Part shown: positions 16,827-25,759 of the stretch, in pieces
How the letters are laid out: every line of letters starts with the position of its first letter
Numbering within the stretch: position 1 is the first letter of the stretch
Assembly (NCBI GenBank): GCA_021779935.1
Contig: JAJXZT010000042.1
Location: 1-64,000, forward strand
DNA length: 64,000 nt
Source: Acidobacteriota bacterium
GTDB taxonomy: Bacteria; Acidobacteriota; Terriglobia; Terriglobales; Acidobacteriaceae
Direction: 5' to 3'
The notes under the pieces: generated by a model
The model's database searches: none
Told to the model about the DNA's origin: nothing
What the model saw: only the letters and a program-made list of their open reading frames with translations
Position numbers and translations under genes: made by a program

Positions 16827-17387
16827 TTATTCCTTCAGTTTTTGGCGCTGGCATGCGGTGACGATCTTGGTCGGATCAATTGCGGCACTGTCTTCTTGCA
16901 TTTCGACGACTTTGCCGGTTTTGTCGATCAGGTACGTAATACGTCGCGCCGCTTTGTACTTGGGGTTATAGATTCCGTATTTCTGTGTGACGGTGCCGCC
17001 AAGGTCGGAGAGCAACGGGAACGTGACTCCGATCTGTTCGGCCCAGGCTTTGTTGGCGAAGGGAGAGTCCATACTCACACCCAGTACCTGGGTGTCGGTG
17101 GCTTCCAGCTTGTCCAGGTTCTGCTGGAACGCCTTCATCTCCTGCGTTCAGCCACCGGTGAAGGCGAAGATATAGAACGCCAGTGCGACGTTCTTCTTCC
17201 CGCGGAAGGAGTGCAATGAGATCTGCTTGCCGCTCTGATCGGTCAGGGTGAAGTCGGGAGCGATGTCTCCGACTTTCACCGTGGGCTCCGGTTGCGCCGG
17301 CTTGCTTTGCGCGAGTGCCGAAGGTCCAACCAGAGCGAACGACAGCAGAAGCACCCCACCCATAAGTGCTACTCGAAGTTTTCGCAT
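16827..17387 (-). CDS. predicted selenocysteine-containing peroxiredoxin (in-frame TGA)
   Basis: Read through a TGA at 17150-17148, the frame gives 186 residues. Residues 1-26 are a signal peptide ([26 protein letters not shown]). The AhpC/TSA fold follows: [30 protein letters not shown], then U80 and [54 protein letters not shown]. The usual active site is F-T-x-x-C-T-x-E; here TGA replaces exactly that peroxidatic Cys, both halves stay in frame and both look conserved. A Cys near the C-terminus (VTACQRQ) could resolve the intermediate. It should reduce peroxides in the periplasm. The alternative is a nonsense mutation. No selA, selB or selC lies in the window. Confidence 0.8.
17123..17152 (-). 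promoter_or_regulatory. candidate bacterial SECIS stem-loop
   Basis: On the minus strand GCTGAACGC (17152-17144, containing the TGA) pairs with GCGTTCCAGC (17132-17123) in a 9-bp stem with one bulged base, closing an 11-nt loop AGGAGATGAAG. A stem-loop at and just after the UGA is what bacterial selenocysteine insertion needs. The loop contains GG, but I cannot show the full SelB-binding geometry. Confidence 0.5.
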
Positions 17388-17658
17388 AATGTGAACCCCA
17401 CGTTCAGCGTGAGAATAGGCCCGTTGAGGCTCCGCGTCAACAAAACGCGCGATTTTTTGACAAATCTGCGACAAAGGGCGGTCCACTGGTGTTCCCTTCT
17501 CGTGGAATGTGCTGCGCACTTTGCACAGTAACCGTTGCGAAAAACACTCGAATGCAAGTACAGTGTCTCCCATCCGTTTCATGGCAGGAAGAGATGGCGT
17601 TGCCCGCACGGAACATCATTTCCGATCGCAACCACGCAGCCGAAAGAGACGAGCCCTC

Positions 17659-18291
17659 GTGCCGAAACGCGAATCCCCGGAAGCAGAAGGTACCGCAACG
17701 ACAGCCGCTCGCGGCACCGGAGAAAAGTATCCGCGCATTCTCGACGCCGCCGTCGCGGTATTCGCCGAGAAGGGCTTTCATTTGGCCCGCGTTGCCGATA
17801 TCGCGTCGCGCGCCGGAGTAGCCGATGGCACCGTATACCTCTACTTCAAGAACAAGGAAGAGATCCTGATGACGGCGATCAACACGGCATTCAACGCATT
17901 TATGACGGATGCGCGCGCCGAGTTGCACCAAATATCTTCCCCGGCAGAGCGACTCCGCCGGCTGGCGAACATGCATCTTCACGCGCTGGGGTCGAACCGG
18001 AATCTCGCCGTCGTTTTCCAGATGGAGCTTCGCCAGAGCACGCGGTTCCTCACAACCTTCTCGCACGAGCATATGGTTGAATATCTCGAGTTGGTGCGCG
18101 ACGCAATCCGCGAAGGCCAGCAAAAAGGGATATTTCGTCCGGAGCTGAACGAGAAGATTGCCGCCAACTGTTTTTTTGGCGCAGTTGATGAAATCGTCAC
18201 ATCGTGGGTACTGGCCGAAGAAGATTATCCTCTGGCCAGCGCCGCCGATGCCGTTGCAAACGTGATCCTGGGTGGTCTGGAAACAAAGTAA
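17659..18291 (+). CDS. TetR-family regulator (fatty-acid type)
   Basis: Predicted 210 residues from GTG 17659; longer in-frame starts exist but extend past normal TetR size. The helix-turn-helix is clear: RILDAAVAVFAEKGFHLARVADIASRAGVADGTVYLYFKNKEEIL (about 25-69). The C-terminal domain is helical and would bind a ligand. It lies 28 bp upstream of an acyl-CoA ligase gene in the same direction, so acyl-CoA-responsive control of fatty acid use is the natural guess. It is divergent from the peroxiredoxin gene. Confidence 0.88.
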   Translation: MPKRESPEAEGTATTAARGTGEKYPRILDAAVAVFAEKGFHLARVADIASRAGVADGTVYLYFKNKEEILMTAINTAFNAFMTDARAELHQISSPAERLRRLANMHLHALGSNRNLAVVFQMELRQSTRFLTTFSHEHMVEYLELVRDAIREGQQKGIFRPELNEKIAANCFFGAVDEIVTSWVLAEEDYPLASAADAVANVILGGLETK

Positions 18292-18319
18292 TCTTGCGTA
18301 GGACGAAGAACCTGCAACT

Positions 18320-20125
18320 ATGAGCGGTCAAAACTCGAACCCGAAGCCTCGCACGCTGAACGACATCTTTTTCCAGGTCGTGGAGCGCAACGCAACACGC
18401 GTGATGACTCACGAACAGAATGGCTCCTGGGTGTCCATCTCCTCAGCGGATTTCTATAAGCGTGTTGCGGGCACAGCCCGTGCGCTGATCTCGTGGGGCA
18501 TCGGTCGCGGTGACCGCGTGGCCATACTCAGCGAAAACCGGCCCGAGTGGGCCATCGCGGACTTTGCCCTCCTGATGATTGGAGCCGCCGTGGTTCCGAT
18601 CTACGCCACGCTGACTGCCGAGCAGTGCTCCTATTTGCTGCGACACTCCGGGGCGCGAGCCGTCTTCGTTTCGTCGAAGGATCAACTCACGAAAATCGCG
18701 GACATTCGAACGGAAACGACAATCGAGCGAATCATCATGATGGACCGGCCGGATGAGTCCGAACCAACAGTCGCGTTCATGAAGGACATCATGGACTCCG
18801 GTCCGGAGAGCCGCGATGCCGAGCTCGACGCCAACGCCCGGACGGTGACTCGAGACGATCTTGCCACGCTGATTTACACGTCAGGCACCACCGGGACGCC
18901 CAAGGGCGTGATGCTGACGCACGGCAATCTTGCGTCGAACCTGGAAGTCTCGCTTGATGCATTTGACTTCCTTGCCGGCGATATCTCGGTTTCGTTTCTG
19001 CCGCTGTCGCACATCACGGCACGCCACGTGGATTTCGCTCTGTTCTATCGTGGCGTTGCACTTGCTTACTGCCCCTTCATCGAGGAACTGCCGCGCGTGT
19101 TGCAGCAAATCCATCCGACGGTTTTCGTCGCGGTGCCGCGCGTCTACGAGAAGATTTACAACCAGGTGCAGAAGCAGGTGGGGGCAGGATTCAAGCGCAG
19201 GCTCTACAACTGGGCGATTGGCGTCGGCGAGCGCAACATCAGCACGGTGCTCAGCGGAAAGCGGCCGCACAACTTGCGCTGGCAGATTGCGGAACGATTG
19301 TTGTTTTCAAAGGTGATGCACGCCATGGGTGGACGCGTGCGCACGTTTATTTCGGGTGGTGCGCCGCTCGGCAAGGATCTTGGCCTCTGGTACGCGAAGA
19401 TTGGCATCCAGATCAACGAAGGCTACGGCCTCACCGAGACCTCGCCGGTCATCGCCGTCAACAACCCTCACGGCTACAAACTTGGGACGGTCGGAAAGCC
19501 TCTCGACAACCTGCAGGTGCGCATCGCCGACGACGGCGAAATTCTGGTGCGCGGCCCGAACGTCTTCAAGGGTTACTGGAATATGCCGGACGAAACGCGC
19601 GACACATTCGACGGCGAGTGGTTCAAGACGGGCGATATCGGATGCCTCGACGTCGATGGATTCCTCTGCGTCACTGATCGCAAGAAGGATCTCATCAAGA
19701 CCTCAGGCGGCAAGTTCATCGCTCCGCAACCGATTGAGAATTCGTTGAAGGCCAATGCGCTCGTCAGCGAAGCCGCCGTAATTGGCGAGCGGCGTAAATT
19801 TCCGTCAGTAGTCATAGCGCCTGCGTTCAGTCATCTGGAAGAGTGGGCGCGAATACATGGCGTCGGGTTTTCTTCGCATCAGGAGTTGGTATGCAATCCA
19901 CAAGTGCAGGCGCTTTACGAGTCTATCGTCGAGGCCGTCAACCATAACCTTGCGAAGTACGAGAAGCTCAAGAAAGTCCTGGTGATCCCGGAGGAACTGA
20001 GCATTGAAAGCGGAACCCTGACCCCGACGCTCAAACTCCGGCGCCGCAATGTTGAAGCGCGCTACCGGGAGTTGATCGACACACTCTACGTCGAAGATTC
20101 CGCCGGTACCGCGCAGATGAAATGA
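18320..20125 (+). CDS. long-chain fatty acid CoA ligase (AMP-forming)
   Basis: Predicted 601 residues, of the ANL superfamily. ATP-binding motif LIYTSGTTGTPKGVMLTHGNL (about 192-212), INEGYGLTETSPV (about 370-382), EWFKTGDIG and DRKKDLIKTSGGKFIAPQPIEN near the C-terminal domain. It should activate long-chain fatty acids via acyl-adenylates to acyl-CoA at the cytoplasmic face. No clear Shine-Dalgarno sequence is visible. The preceding TetR gene is probably its regulator and co-transcribed. Confidence 0.92.
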   Translation: MSGQNSNPKPRTLNDIFFQVVERNATRVMTHEQNGSWVSISSADFYKRVAGTARALISWGIGRGDRVAILSENRPEWAIADFALLMIGAAVVPIYATLTAEQCSYLLRHSGARAVFVSSKDQLTKIADIRTETTIERIIMMDRPDESEPTVAFMKDIMDSGPESRDAELDANARTVTRDDLATLIYTSGTTGTPKGVMLTHGNLASNLEVSLDAFDFLAGDISVSFLPLSHITARHVDFALFYRGVALAYCPFIEELPRVLQQIHPTVFVAVPRVYEKIYNQVQKQVGAGFKRRLYNWAIGVGERNISTVLSGKRPHNLRWQIAERLLFSKVMHAMGGRVRTFISGGAPLGKDLGLWYAKIGIQINEGYGLTETSPVIAVNNPHGYKLGTVGKPLDNLQVRIADDGEILVRGPNVFKGYWNMPDETRDTFDGEWFKTGDIGCLDVDGFLCVTDRKKDLIKTSGGKFIAPQPIENSLKANALVSEAAVIGERRKFPSVVIAPAFSHLEEWARIHGVGFSSHQELVCNPQVQALYESIVEAVNHNLAKYEKLKKVLVIPEELSIESGTLTPTLKLRRRNVEARYRELIDTLYVEDSAGTAQMK

Positions 20126-20197
20126 GCGGCCTGGGACATCACGAAGGATTGTGACTTAATCCATCCCCTGCAAGTGCCAAGGTTTTACAATAGACGC

Positions 20198-20968
20198 ATG
20201 GACTCTCTCGTAATAGCTGGCAAGTCATTTCGTTCCCGTCTTATCGTCGGCACCGGCAAATACAAGTCCGGCGAAGAGACGGCGCGTGCGCTGGAAGCCA
20301 GCGGCGCCGAAATGGTCACCGTCGCGGTTCGTCGCGTCAACCTCGACCGCAGCAAGGAATCGCTCCTCGACTTCATCGACCCGAAGAAATATTTTCTTCT
20401 TCCCAACACAGCCGGTTGTTACACGGCCGATGAAGCCATTCGCGCTGCGCGGCTCAGTCGCGAAGTGGGGCTCTCCGACTGGGTAAAGATTGAAGTCATT
20501 GGCGACCAGAAAACGCTTTATCCGGATGTCACGGCCACCATTGAAGCCACGCGCGTGCTGGTAAAGGAAGGCTTCACGGTTCTTCCGTATACGTCCGACG
20601 ATCCGGTGATTGCACAGCGCCTGCTGGATGCCGGCGCGAGTGCGGTCATGCCATTGGGCGCACCCATCGGCAGCGGGCTTGGGATTCAGAATGTCGCCAA
20701 CCTGCGCATCCTTCGGGAGATGATCACATCCGTCCCCCTTGTCGTCGATGCAGGAGTGGGCACTCCGTCCGACGCTGTGCTCGCCATGGAACTTGGCTTC
20801 GACGCAGTGCTGATGAACACCGGAATTGCCGGGGCAAAAGACCCAATTGCCATGGCCGATGCGATGCGCCACGGCGTTATCGCCGGTCGCCTCGGATATC
20901 TCGCTGGCCGCATGCCGAGGAAGTTGTACGCCACGGCGAGCTCGCCGCTGGAAGGAATTTCAAAGTAG
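20198..20968 (+). CDS. thiG: thiazole synthase
   Basis: Predicted 256-residue Thi[49 protein letters not shown] (K97, the expected Schiff-base lysine), [35 protein letters not shown] and [10 protein letters not shown]. It builds the thiazole phosphate of thiamin in the cytoplasm. Unusually, no thiS, thiE, thiF or thiH is nearby and no TPP riboswitch is visible. ATG 20198 is used; an in-frame GTG at 20174 is less likely. TACAAT ends 6 bp before the ATG, so a leaderless transcript is possible. The next gene overlaps by one base. Confidence 0.95.
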   Translation: MDSLVIAGKSFRSRLIVGTGKYKSGEETARALEASGAEMVTVAVRRVNLDRSKESLLDFIDPKKYFLLPNTAGCYTADEAIRAARLSREVGLSDWVKIEVIGDQKTLYPDVTATIEATRVLVKEGFTVLPYTSDDPVIAQRLLDAGASAVMPLGAPIGSGLGIQNVANLRILREMITSVPLVVDAGVGTPSDAVLAMELGFDAVLMNTGIAGAKDPIAMADAMRHGVIAGRLGYLAGRMPRKLYATASSPLEGISK

Positions 20969-22083
20969 TGATTCGGCGTCCATCCTGGCTCCCCGACTAC
21001 GTACCGGAGCTCGACGGCTTGCGTGGCATCGCCATCGGGGCCGTCCTTCTCTATCACTGCCAGGAGCGGTTTGCGGGTACGCCGCTTCACGCCGTCGTCG
21101 AGTGGGGATGGGCTGGCGTCAACCTGTTCTTCGTCCTCTCCGGTTTCCTCATCACCGGTATTCTCCTGGAATCGCGCGGGCGAGAACGCTTCTTCACAAA
21201 CTTCTACGCGCGTCGTGCACTTCGCATCTGGCCGGTTTACATTCTGCTGCTCGTGCTTTATTACATCGCGGTTCCGTGGATCTTCAGCGGCTTCTGGTGG
21301 GCGTGGCACGAAACCAAATCCGCGCCCTGGCTGCACTATGCATTCTTCGTGCAGAATCTGTTCGTGCTCGCCTTACCGGGAGCGATCGGCCCTACGTGGA
21401 GCCTCGCGATCGAGGAACAGTTTTACGTGGTATGGGCCCCGATCACACGATTCCTCAAGCCTTCCGTGCTTATCGCGGTACTCATCGCGATGCTCTGCGC
21501 ATCTCCATTTTTGCGCATGGCCAATCTGCCTTTCTCGTCGACGCATACATTGTTCCATCTCGACGGTCTCGCCGTGGGCTCGCTTATCGCCGTCAGCCTG
21601 CGCACTCTGCAGTGGTCAGAACGCGTCTGGAGAAGGATCACAATTGCGGCACTCATGATGGGCAGTTGCGGCGCGATTGCGTTGCTCTATAGGGGATCAG
21701 CATTTTCGGATTCGTTCCTGGCGCTGACTTTCGGGGGAATGCTGCTTGCCGCCGTGCTTGGCACAAAACGACGTTCGGTCTATGGCTCCGCGCTGAAGTG
21801 GGCGCCACTGAGTTTTCTCGGCACCATCAGCTACGGGCTCTATATGACACACATTCTCATGTTCAGCCTGATTGGGGCGTTTGATCGCAGGATGGACGCA
21901 TATGGCATAGCCGGCAACCTGGCGGTCGTGGCCGTTCGCCTCGTCGTCTCCATCACTTTCGCCACCATGCTGTGGTACGGATTCGAAAAACCGATCCTGC
22001 GGCTCAAAAAGCACTTCAGCGCTTCGCGCAAACCCGCGGCACCCGCGCCGGAGATGGCGCTGGAACCGGCTGCAGGCGACTAG
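20968..22083 (+). CDS. acyltransferase 3 family membrane protein
   Basis: Predicted 371 residues, GTG start sharing a base with the thiG stop. About ten hydrophobic segments and the family signatures YVPELDGLRGIAIGAVLLYH, GWAGVNLFFVLSGFLITGIL, FYARRALRIWPVY, GPTWSLAIEEQFYVVWA and FLGTISYGLYMTHI identify an OafA/YrhL-type enzyme that O-acylates envelope sugars using acyl donors from the cytoplasm. The C-terminal tail (KPAAPAPEM) is Pro/Ala-rich. Coupling to thiG looks positional rather than metabolic. The substrate cannot be told from sequence. Confidence 0.9.
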   Translation: MIRRPSWLPDYVPELDGLRGIAIGAVLLYHCQERFAGTPLHAVVEWGWAGVNLFFVLSGFLITGILLESRGRERFFTNFYARRALRIWPVYILLLVLYYIAVPWIFSGFWWAWHETKSAPWLHYAFFVQNLFVLALPGAIGPTWSLAIEEQFYVVWAPITRFLKPSVLIAVLIAMLCASPFLRMANLPFSSTHTLFHLDGLAVGSLIAVSLRTLQWSERVWRRITIAALMMGSCGAIALLYRGSAFSDSFLALTFGGMLLAAVLGTKRRSVYGSALKWAPLSFLGTISYGLYMTHILMFSLIGAFDRRMDAYGIAGNLAVVAVRLVVSITFATMLWYGFEKPILRLKKHFSASRKPAAPAPEMALEPAAGD

Positions 22084-22096
22084 CATCTGTGAGCAA

Positions 22097-22129
22097 ATGA
22101 AACGGGCGCCTTACTTCCGCCCGCTTCAT
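22097..22129. terminator. hairpin between convergent genes
   Basis: ATGAA-CGGGCG pairs with CGCCCG-TTCAT (11 bp with single-base bulges) 14 bp after the acyltransferase stop. There is no T-tract on either side, so it is at best a weak bidirectional terminator between this gene and the convergent small secreted protein gene. Confidence 0.4.
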
Positions 22130-22167
22130 GGTAATTGTGCGCAGAACTTGTTACTGATTCTTGCCGT

Positions 22168-22497
22168 TTACTTCACCCCAAGTGCTTTCACTGAATCCAC
22201 ATGCATCGATCCATCAGCCGTCAATTTTCCGGTCACGGTGACATGTTCGCCCGCATGAGAAGTGATCTCGTTCTGGTTGGCGATGTTGATGGCTTTGCCG
22301 TCCTTGTCGTTGATCAGGATGGCCTTCTTGCCGTTCCGGATGCAATTCCGCGCGCAGGCTGCATGACTCGGTCCTTTTGCCGAGGCGCCGCACGCGCTGT
22401 CTCCGACCCAACCGCTGATTGTCACGGTTGGATTCGCGGCCACGACAAAGGCAGCCGTCGCCAGCATCATTATTCCCACAAGCAGTAGTTTTCTCAT
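22168..22497 (-). CDS. small secreted Cys-containing protein with OB-like C-terminus
   Basis: Predicted 109 residues. Signal peptide MRKLLLVGIMMLATAAFVVAA; mature motif SGWVGDSACGASAKGPSHAACARNC with three Cys and one His, then GKKAILINDKDGKAINIANQ and a terminal GEHVTVTGKLTADGSMHVDSV that resembles an OB-fold or similar beta-barrel. The tail matches that of the interrupted gene at 34390-34858 (GKNVEVTGVLDPTTNTLHVISV), so they share a family. Function is unknown; the Cys/His cluster could bind metal or form disulfides. ATG 22497 starts the signal peptide. Confidence 0.8.
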   Translation of the reverse strand: MRKLLLVGIMMLATAAFVVAANPTVTISGWVGDSACGASAKGPSHAACARNCIRNGKKAILINDKDGKAINIANQNEITSHAGEHVTVTGKLTADGSMHVDSVKALGVK

Positions 22498-22671
22498 AGT
22501 CTTTCCTCCAATTCGCCGACGAGAACCGTCCGCGAACCCCACATACGGCTGGCATGCAAACCAAGCCTAAAATCACTAAAAGTGCTGGCATCATATCACG
22601 GCACAATGCACTCCATGCCGTCAAAGAAAGACGCTTCCTGCCAGGAGCGCGCATTTATTGCATAGCCATGA

Positions 22672-23028
22672 TCACTTCTGCGGCGGGGGTGTTTGGGATG
22701 AAGCCTGGGGGCGTGGCTTGGGCATAACGTAGATGACTTCACCCGGACGCGCATAGCGCAATTGTTCCCGTGCCACTTTTTCGATTGTTTCCGGGTCGCT
22801 CTTTAATCCCTTGATCTGCTGTTCGAGCCGTTTATTCTGCTGCTGCATCTGCTCCACTTCCTGCTGCAGATGCTTGTATTCCTCTTTTTTGTGACGATAC
22901 GCGACCCAGCCGTTCTCGCCGAATATTACGTGAAATGCTACATAGACGGTCAGCAACGCGACAGCCGCCGTCGCGATCTTGCGGCGCCACTGCGAGAACT
23001 TTGTCGAAATCGTCTGCAACAGTTTCAT
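22672..23028 (-). CDS. ftsB: septum formation initiator family protein (FtsB/DivIC-like)
   Basis: Predicted 118 residues: a short cytoplasmic basic N-terminus, one transmembrane segment (IATAAVALLTVYVAFHVIFG, about 18-37), a coiled coil (EEYKHLQQEVEQMQQQNKRLEQQIKGLKSD) and the family segment PETIEKVAREQLRYARPGEVIYV. It links the divisome in the inner membrane with its coil in the periplasm. The Pro/Gln-rich tail is an addition. ATG 23028 gives the proper topology. It lies 16 bp downstream of the phosphohexomutase gene on the same strand. Confidence 0.88.
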   Translation of the reverse strand: MKLLQTISTKFSQWRRKIATAAVALLTVYVAFHVIFGENGWVAYRHKKEEYKHLQQEVEQMQQQNKRLEQQIKGLKSDPETIEKVAREQLRYARPGEVIYVMPKPRPQASSQTPPPQK

Positions 23029-23044
23029 CTCTGGCCCGGATATC

Positions 23045-24454
23045 CTACTCAAAAATCCATTGTTTGGCGGTAGCACTCAACTTCTTCGTGCCGTCTTCGG
23101 TACGCGCCTCACTGTAAACGCGCACAACCGGCTCAGTTCCGCTCAACCGGTAGCAAACCCACGACCCATCCTGCAGGACGAGCTTAAGCCCGTCCGTCCG
23201 GACAACCTGGCTGACGTTCAGCCCAGCAAAGTTCGAGGGATTTGCTCCCAGTTTCGTAGTGAACTTCGCCTTCACCTCCGGCGTCAACCGGAAATTCTCG
23301 CGAACGGGGTAGTAGGAACCAACTTTGACAAATAGTTCCCGCAACTGTTCGCCCAGCGACTTGCCGCGCTTTGCAACCATTTCGCAGCAGAGCAGTCCGG
23401 CGATGACGCCATCCTTCTCCGGTACATGGTAGCGAATCGACAGCCCCGCGCTCTCTTCCCCGCCAATCGCGATCTTGTCCTGCTTGATCAGTTCGCCGAT
23501 GTACTTGAATCCCACCGGAGTCTCGTAGAGTCGCACTCCGTGATGCTCCGCCAGGGCGTTGATCAGGTTGGTGGTCGCCACCGACTTCGCCACGCCATTC
23601 TTCCAGCCGCGACTCTCCACCAGGTAGTCGAACAGAAGCGCGATGATGTAGTTCGGCGAAATGAAAGTTCCATCCCGATCCACGATGCCGAAGCGGTCGG
23701 CGTCTCCGTCGGTCGCGATACCGATCGCGGCGTTCGTCTCGCGCATCTTTGTGCGCAAATCTTCCAGCAGATGGTCGTCCGGCTCTGGCGAGTGCCCGCC
23801 AAACAGCACATCACGATTGTCGTGCACCGCCGCCGCATCAATGCCACTCTCGCGCAACAGGACATCGGAATATCCACGCGCCGAACCCCACATGGGATCA
23901 AAACATACGCGCAGGCCGGCCTTCTTGATCGCGTTCAGATCCACGACTTCACGGATCCGCTCCACGTAGGCCGGCTTCACGTCGATCGTCCGCGGCTCCG
24001 GCTTTTTCACGCCCGCAGGCGCCGCACCACCGTCGTTATCGGCAGCTACTACGGCAGCCTCAATCTTGTTTGTCACTTCCGGCAACGCGGGAGCCCCGTC
24101 CGGCGTGGAAAACTTGATGCCGTTGTACTCCGGCGGATTATGTGATGCGGTGAAGTTGATGGCGCCGTCGGCCTTCAAGCGCATCACTTCCCACGCGATG
24201 GCCGGCGTCGGCGCAGGCTCTGCAATCTCCAGCGGCTGCACTCCATACGACACAAGAACCTCGGAGGCGATTTGGACGAATGTCTCCCCAAGGAAACGCG
24301 GATCTCGGCCCACGATCAGCTTCGCACCGTCCGGTTTCACGCTGCTCACGTAGCGGGCAATTCCACGCACGGCCCGGCGCACATTTTCGTAGGTAAATTC
24401 GTCGGCAATGACAGCCCGCCATCCTGAAGTACCAAATTTGATTTGAGTAGGCAT
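23045..24454 (-). CDS. phosphoglucomutase/phosphomannomutase family protein
   Basis: Predicted 469 residues of the alpha-D-phosphohexomutase family. Active-site phosphoserine S104 in NFTASHNPPEYNG, metal-binding loop ATDGDADRFGI, sugar loop GGEESAGLSIRYH and phosphate-binding RLSGTEPVVRVY are all present. It interconverts hexose 1- and 6-phosphates in the cytoplasm. Glucose versus mannose specificity cannot be read safely from the sequence, though GGEESAG is common in phosphoglucomutases. Probably co-transcribed with ftsB downstream. Confidence 0.92.
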   Translation of the reverse strand: MPTQIKFGTSGWRAVIADEFTYENVRRAVRGIARYVSSVKPDGAKLIVGRDPRFLGETFVQIASEVLVSYGVQPLEIAEPAPTPAIAWEVMRLKADGAINFTASHNPPEYNGIKFSTPDGAPALPEVTNKIEAAVVAADNDGGAAPAGVKKPEPRTIDVKPAYVERIREVVDLNAIKKAGLRVCFDPMWGSARGYSDVLLRESGIDAAAVHDNRDVLFGGHSPEPDDHLLEDLRTKMRETNAAIGIATDGDADRFGIVDRDGTFISPNYIIALLFDYLVESRGWKNGVAKSVATTNLINALAEHHGVRLYETPVGFKYIGELIKQDKIAIGGEESAGLSIRYHVPEKDGVIAGLLCCEMVAKRGKSLGEQLRELFVKVGSYYPVRENFRLTPEVKAKFTTKLGANPSNFAGLNVSQVVRTDGLKLVLQDGSWVCYRLSGTEPVVRVYSEARTEDGTKKLSATAKQWIFE

Positions 24455-24586
24455 GGTTGCGACCTTCGATCCGAATTGGGAGTTGCAACTTCCTTAAGGC
24501 TACACGTCGTGAATCGACGTGAATCAATCGACGCTTGATGTTACATTTTGCGGGGCGCCTCTGTCAGCGGCCCACGGAGAAAATAC

Positions 24587-24904
24587 ATGAGCGACAAGAG
24601 ACTGCTGCTTACCACCACCGCTTCCCGCGAAGATGCTCAGTCCATCGCCCAGACGCTCGTATCGCACCGCATTGCGGCATGCGTCAACATTGTCGGCCCA
24701 ATCGAGTCAATTTACCGCTGGAAAGGCGAGGTGGAAAACGCGCAGGAATACATACTGATCATCAAAACTTCAGCGGAGCGTGTCCCAACCCTGCGCGAAG
24801 AACTCCGCCGTGTGCATCCCTACGAACTGCCGGAGCTAGTCGAATTCGGCATCGAGGGCGGTCTCCCGGAGTATCTCGACTGGATCGGAGAATCGGTCCG
24901 CTAA
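24587..24904 (+). CDS. cutA: divalent-cation tolerance protein CutA
   Basis: Predicted 105 residues, the usual length. Family motifs are TTTASREDAQSIAQTLVSHRIAACVNIVGPIESIYRWKG, EYILIIKTSAERVPTLREELRRVHPYELPE and WIGESVR. CutA forms a ferredoxin-like trimer in the cytoplasm. Copper tolerance is the historical link, but its role is unsettled. GGAG lies 9 nt before ATG 24587. The last four bases overlap the end of the convergent methyltransferase gene. Confidence 0.93.
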   Translation: MSDKRLLLTTTASREDAQSIAQTLVSHRIAACVNIVGPIESIYRWKGEVENAQEYILIIKTSAERVPTLREELRRVHPYELPELVEFGIEGGLPEYLDWIGESVR

Positions 24905-25698
24905 ACAGGCTTTCGTGCGCGAATCGTCAATCGCATGTAGTCCAACAGGAACGGCGGATCATCGAGTGCAGCCCGCCGCGCCAGGTGATCCAGAAACTCC
25001 TCTTCCAACTCCCGCGGAAGTTGCGCGACAAAGCGATGCGCGTTAACCTTGCGCACAAACGTCACGAAAGAGTCCGCGTCGGGAAACTGCACCGGAGCCG
25101 CATGCAGCCCCGTCTCGACATTCTCAAACCCCGCATTGCGCATCCGCTCCGCTGTCTCTTCCTCGGAGGCATTGTTCTTCGTATCCTTCCAGCCGGCGAG
25201 GTATGAACTGAACGGAGGCGTCGATCGCAATGTGAGCAGGTGCGACGTCAGGCGACTGATATTTCCCTTCCCGCCGAATTGCGCTATCAGCCAGCCGCCC
25301 GGTTTCAGAGCAGCAAACAGTCCACGAAAAAGAGCGTTATGGTCAGGGACCCAATGGAACACTGCGTTGCTGAAGATTCCGTCGACTTGCTCGTCGAGTT
25401 TCAGCGCGCCGAGATCGGCTTCAACAAACCGAACGCGTGCGCCGAACTCAGGCTCCAGCCGTTCGCGAGCCGTGCGCAGCATGTTGTCTGACGAATCCAC
25501 CGCGACCACGCGCCCGAGTGGCAAGCGGCGCAGCAACTCCGCCGTCAGGCGCCCTGAACCACACCCCGCATCCAACACAGTTTCTGCGCCGGTGAGAGTA
25601 ATCGTCTCAAGCAGCTTCGTTCCCCAGCTGAATTGCGGATCGGAAAGGCGGTCGTATGCCTCCGAATCCCACTCCATTCTCTTACTTTTTTCCGTCAT
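24901..25698 (-). CDS. class I SAM-dependent methyltransferase (Tam-like)
   Basis: Predicted 265 residues. SAM-binding motif VLDAGCGSGRLTAELL (about 41-56), acidic motif VVAVDSSDNML, then VDGIFSNAVFHWVPDH and LKPGGWLIAQFGGKGN, which strongly resemble trans-aconitate 2-methyltransferase and relatives. The substrate remains a guess. ATG 25698 lies within GGGGTGAGGATG; an ATG at 25677 is also possible. It is 61 bp downstream of the MetB-like gene on the same strand and may belong to that operon. Confidence 0.85.
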   Translation of the reverse strand: MTEKSKRMEWDSEAYDRLSDPQFSWGTKLLETITLTGAETVLDAGCGSGRLTAELLRRLPLGRVVAVDSSDNMLRTARERLEPEFGARVRFVEADLGALKLDEQVDGIFSNAVFHWVPDHNALFRGLFAALKPGGWLIAQFGGKGNISRLTSHLLTLRSTPPFSSYLAGWKDTKNNASEEETAERMRNAGFENVETGLHAAPVQFPDADSFVTFVRKVNAHRFVAQLPRELEEEFLDHLARRAALDDPPFLLDYMRLTIRARKPV

Positions 25699-25759
25699 CC
25701 TCACCCCATAGAATGAAACACCGCGCCGGAGCGCGGTGCTCTGAACATCATAACAATGC

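Noticed and set aside
17148-17609. Truncated 79-residue peroxiredoxin fragment plus separate 103-residue fragment at 16827-17138 as two genes or a pseudogene
   Set aside because: Both halves are in the same frame, well conserved, and the only break is TGA at the catalytic Cys position; selenocysteine explains it better than decay.
20126-20197. TPP riboswitch in front of thiG
   Set aside because: Only 72 bp are available and no CTGAGA or ACYTGA-type core is present.
22214-22654. 146-codon minus-strand frame overlapping the small secreted protein
   Set aside because: It is an out-of-frame shadow of the 22168-22497 gene; that gene has the signal peptide and Cys motif.
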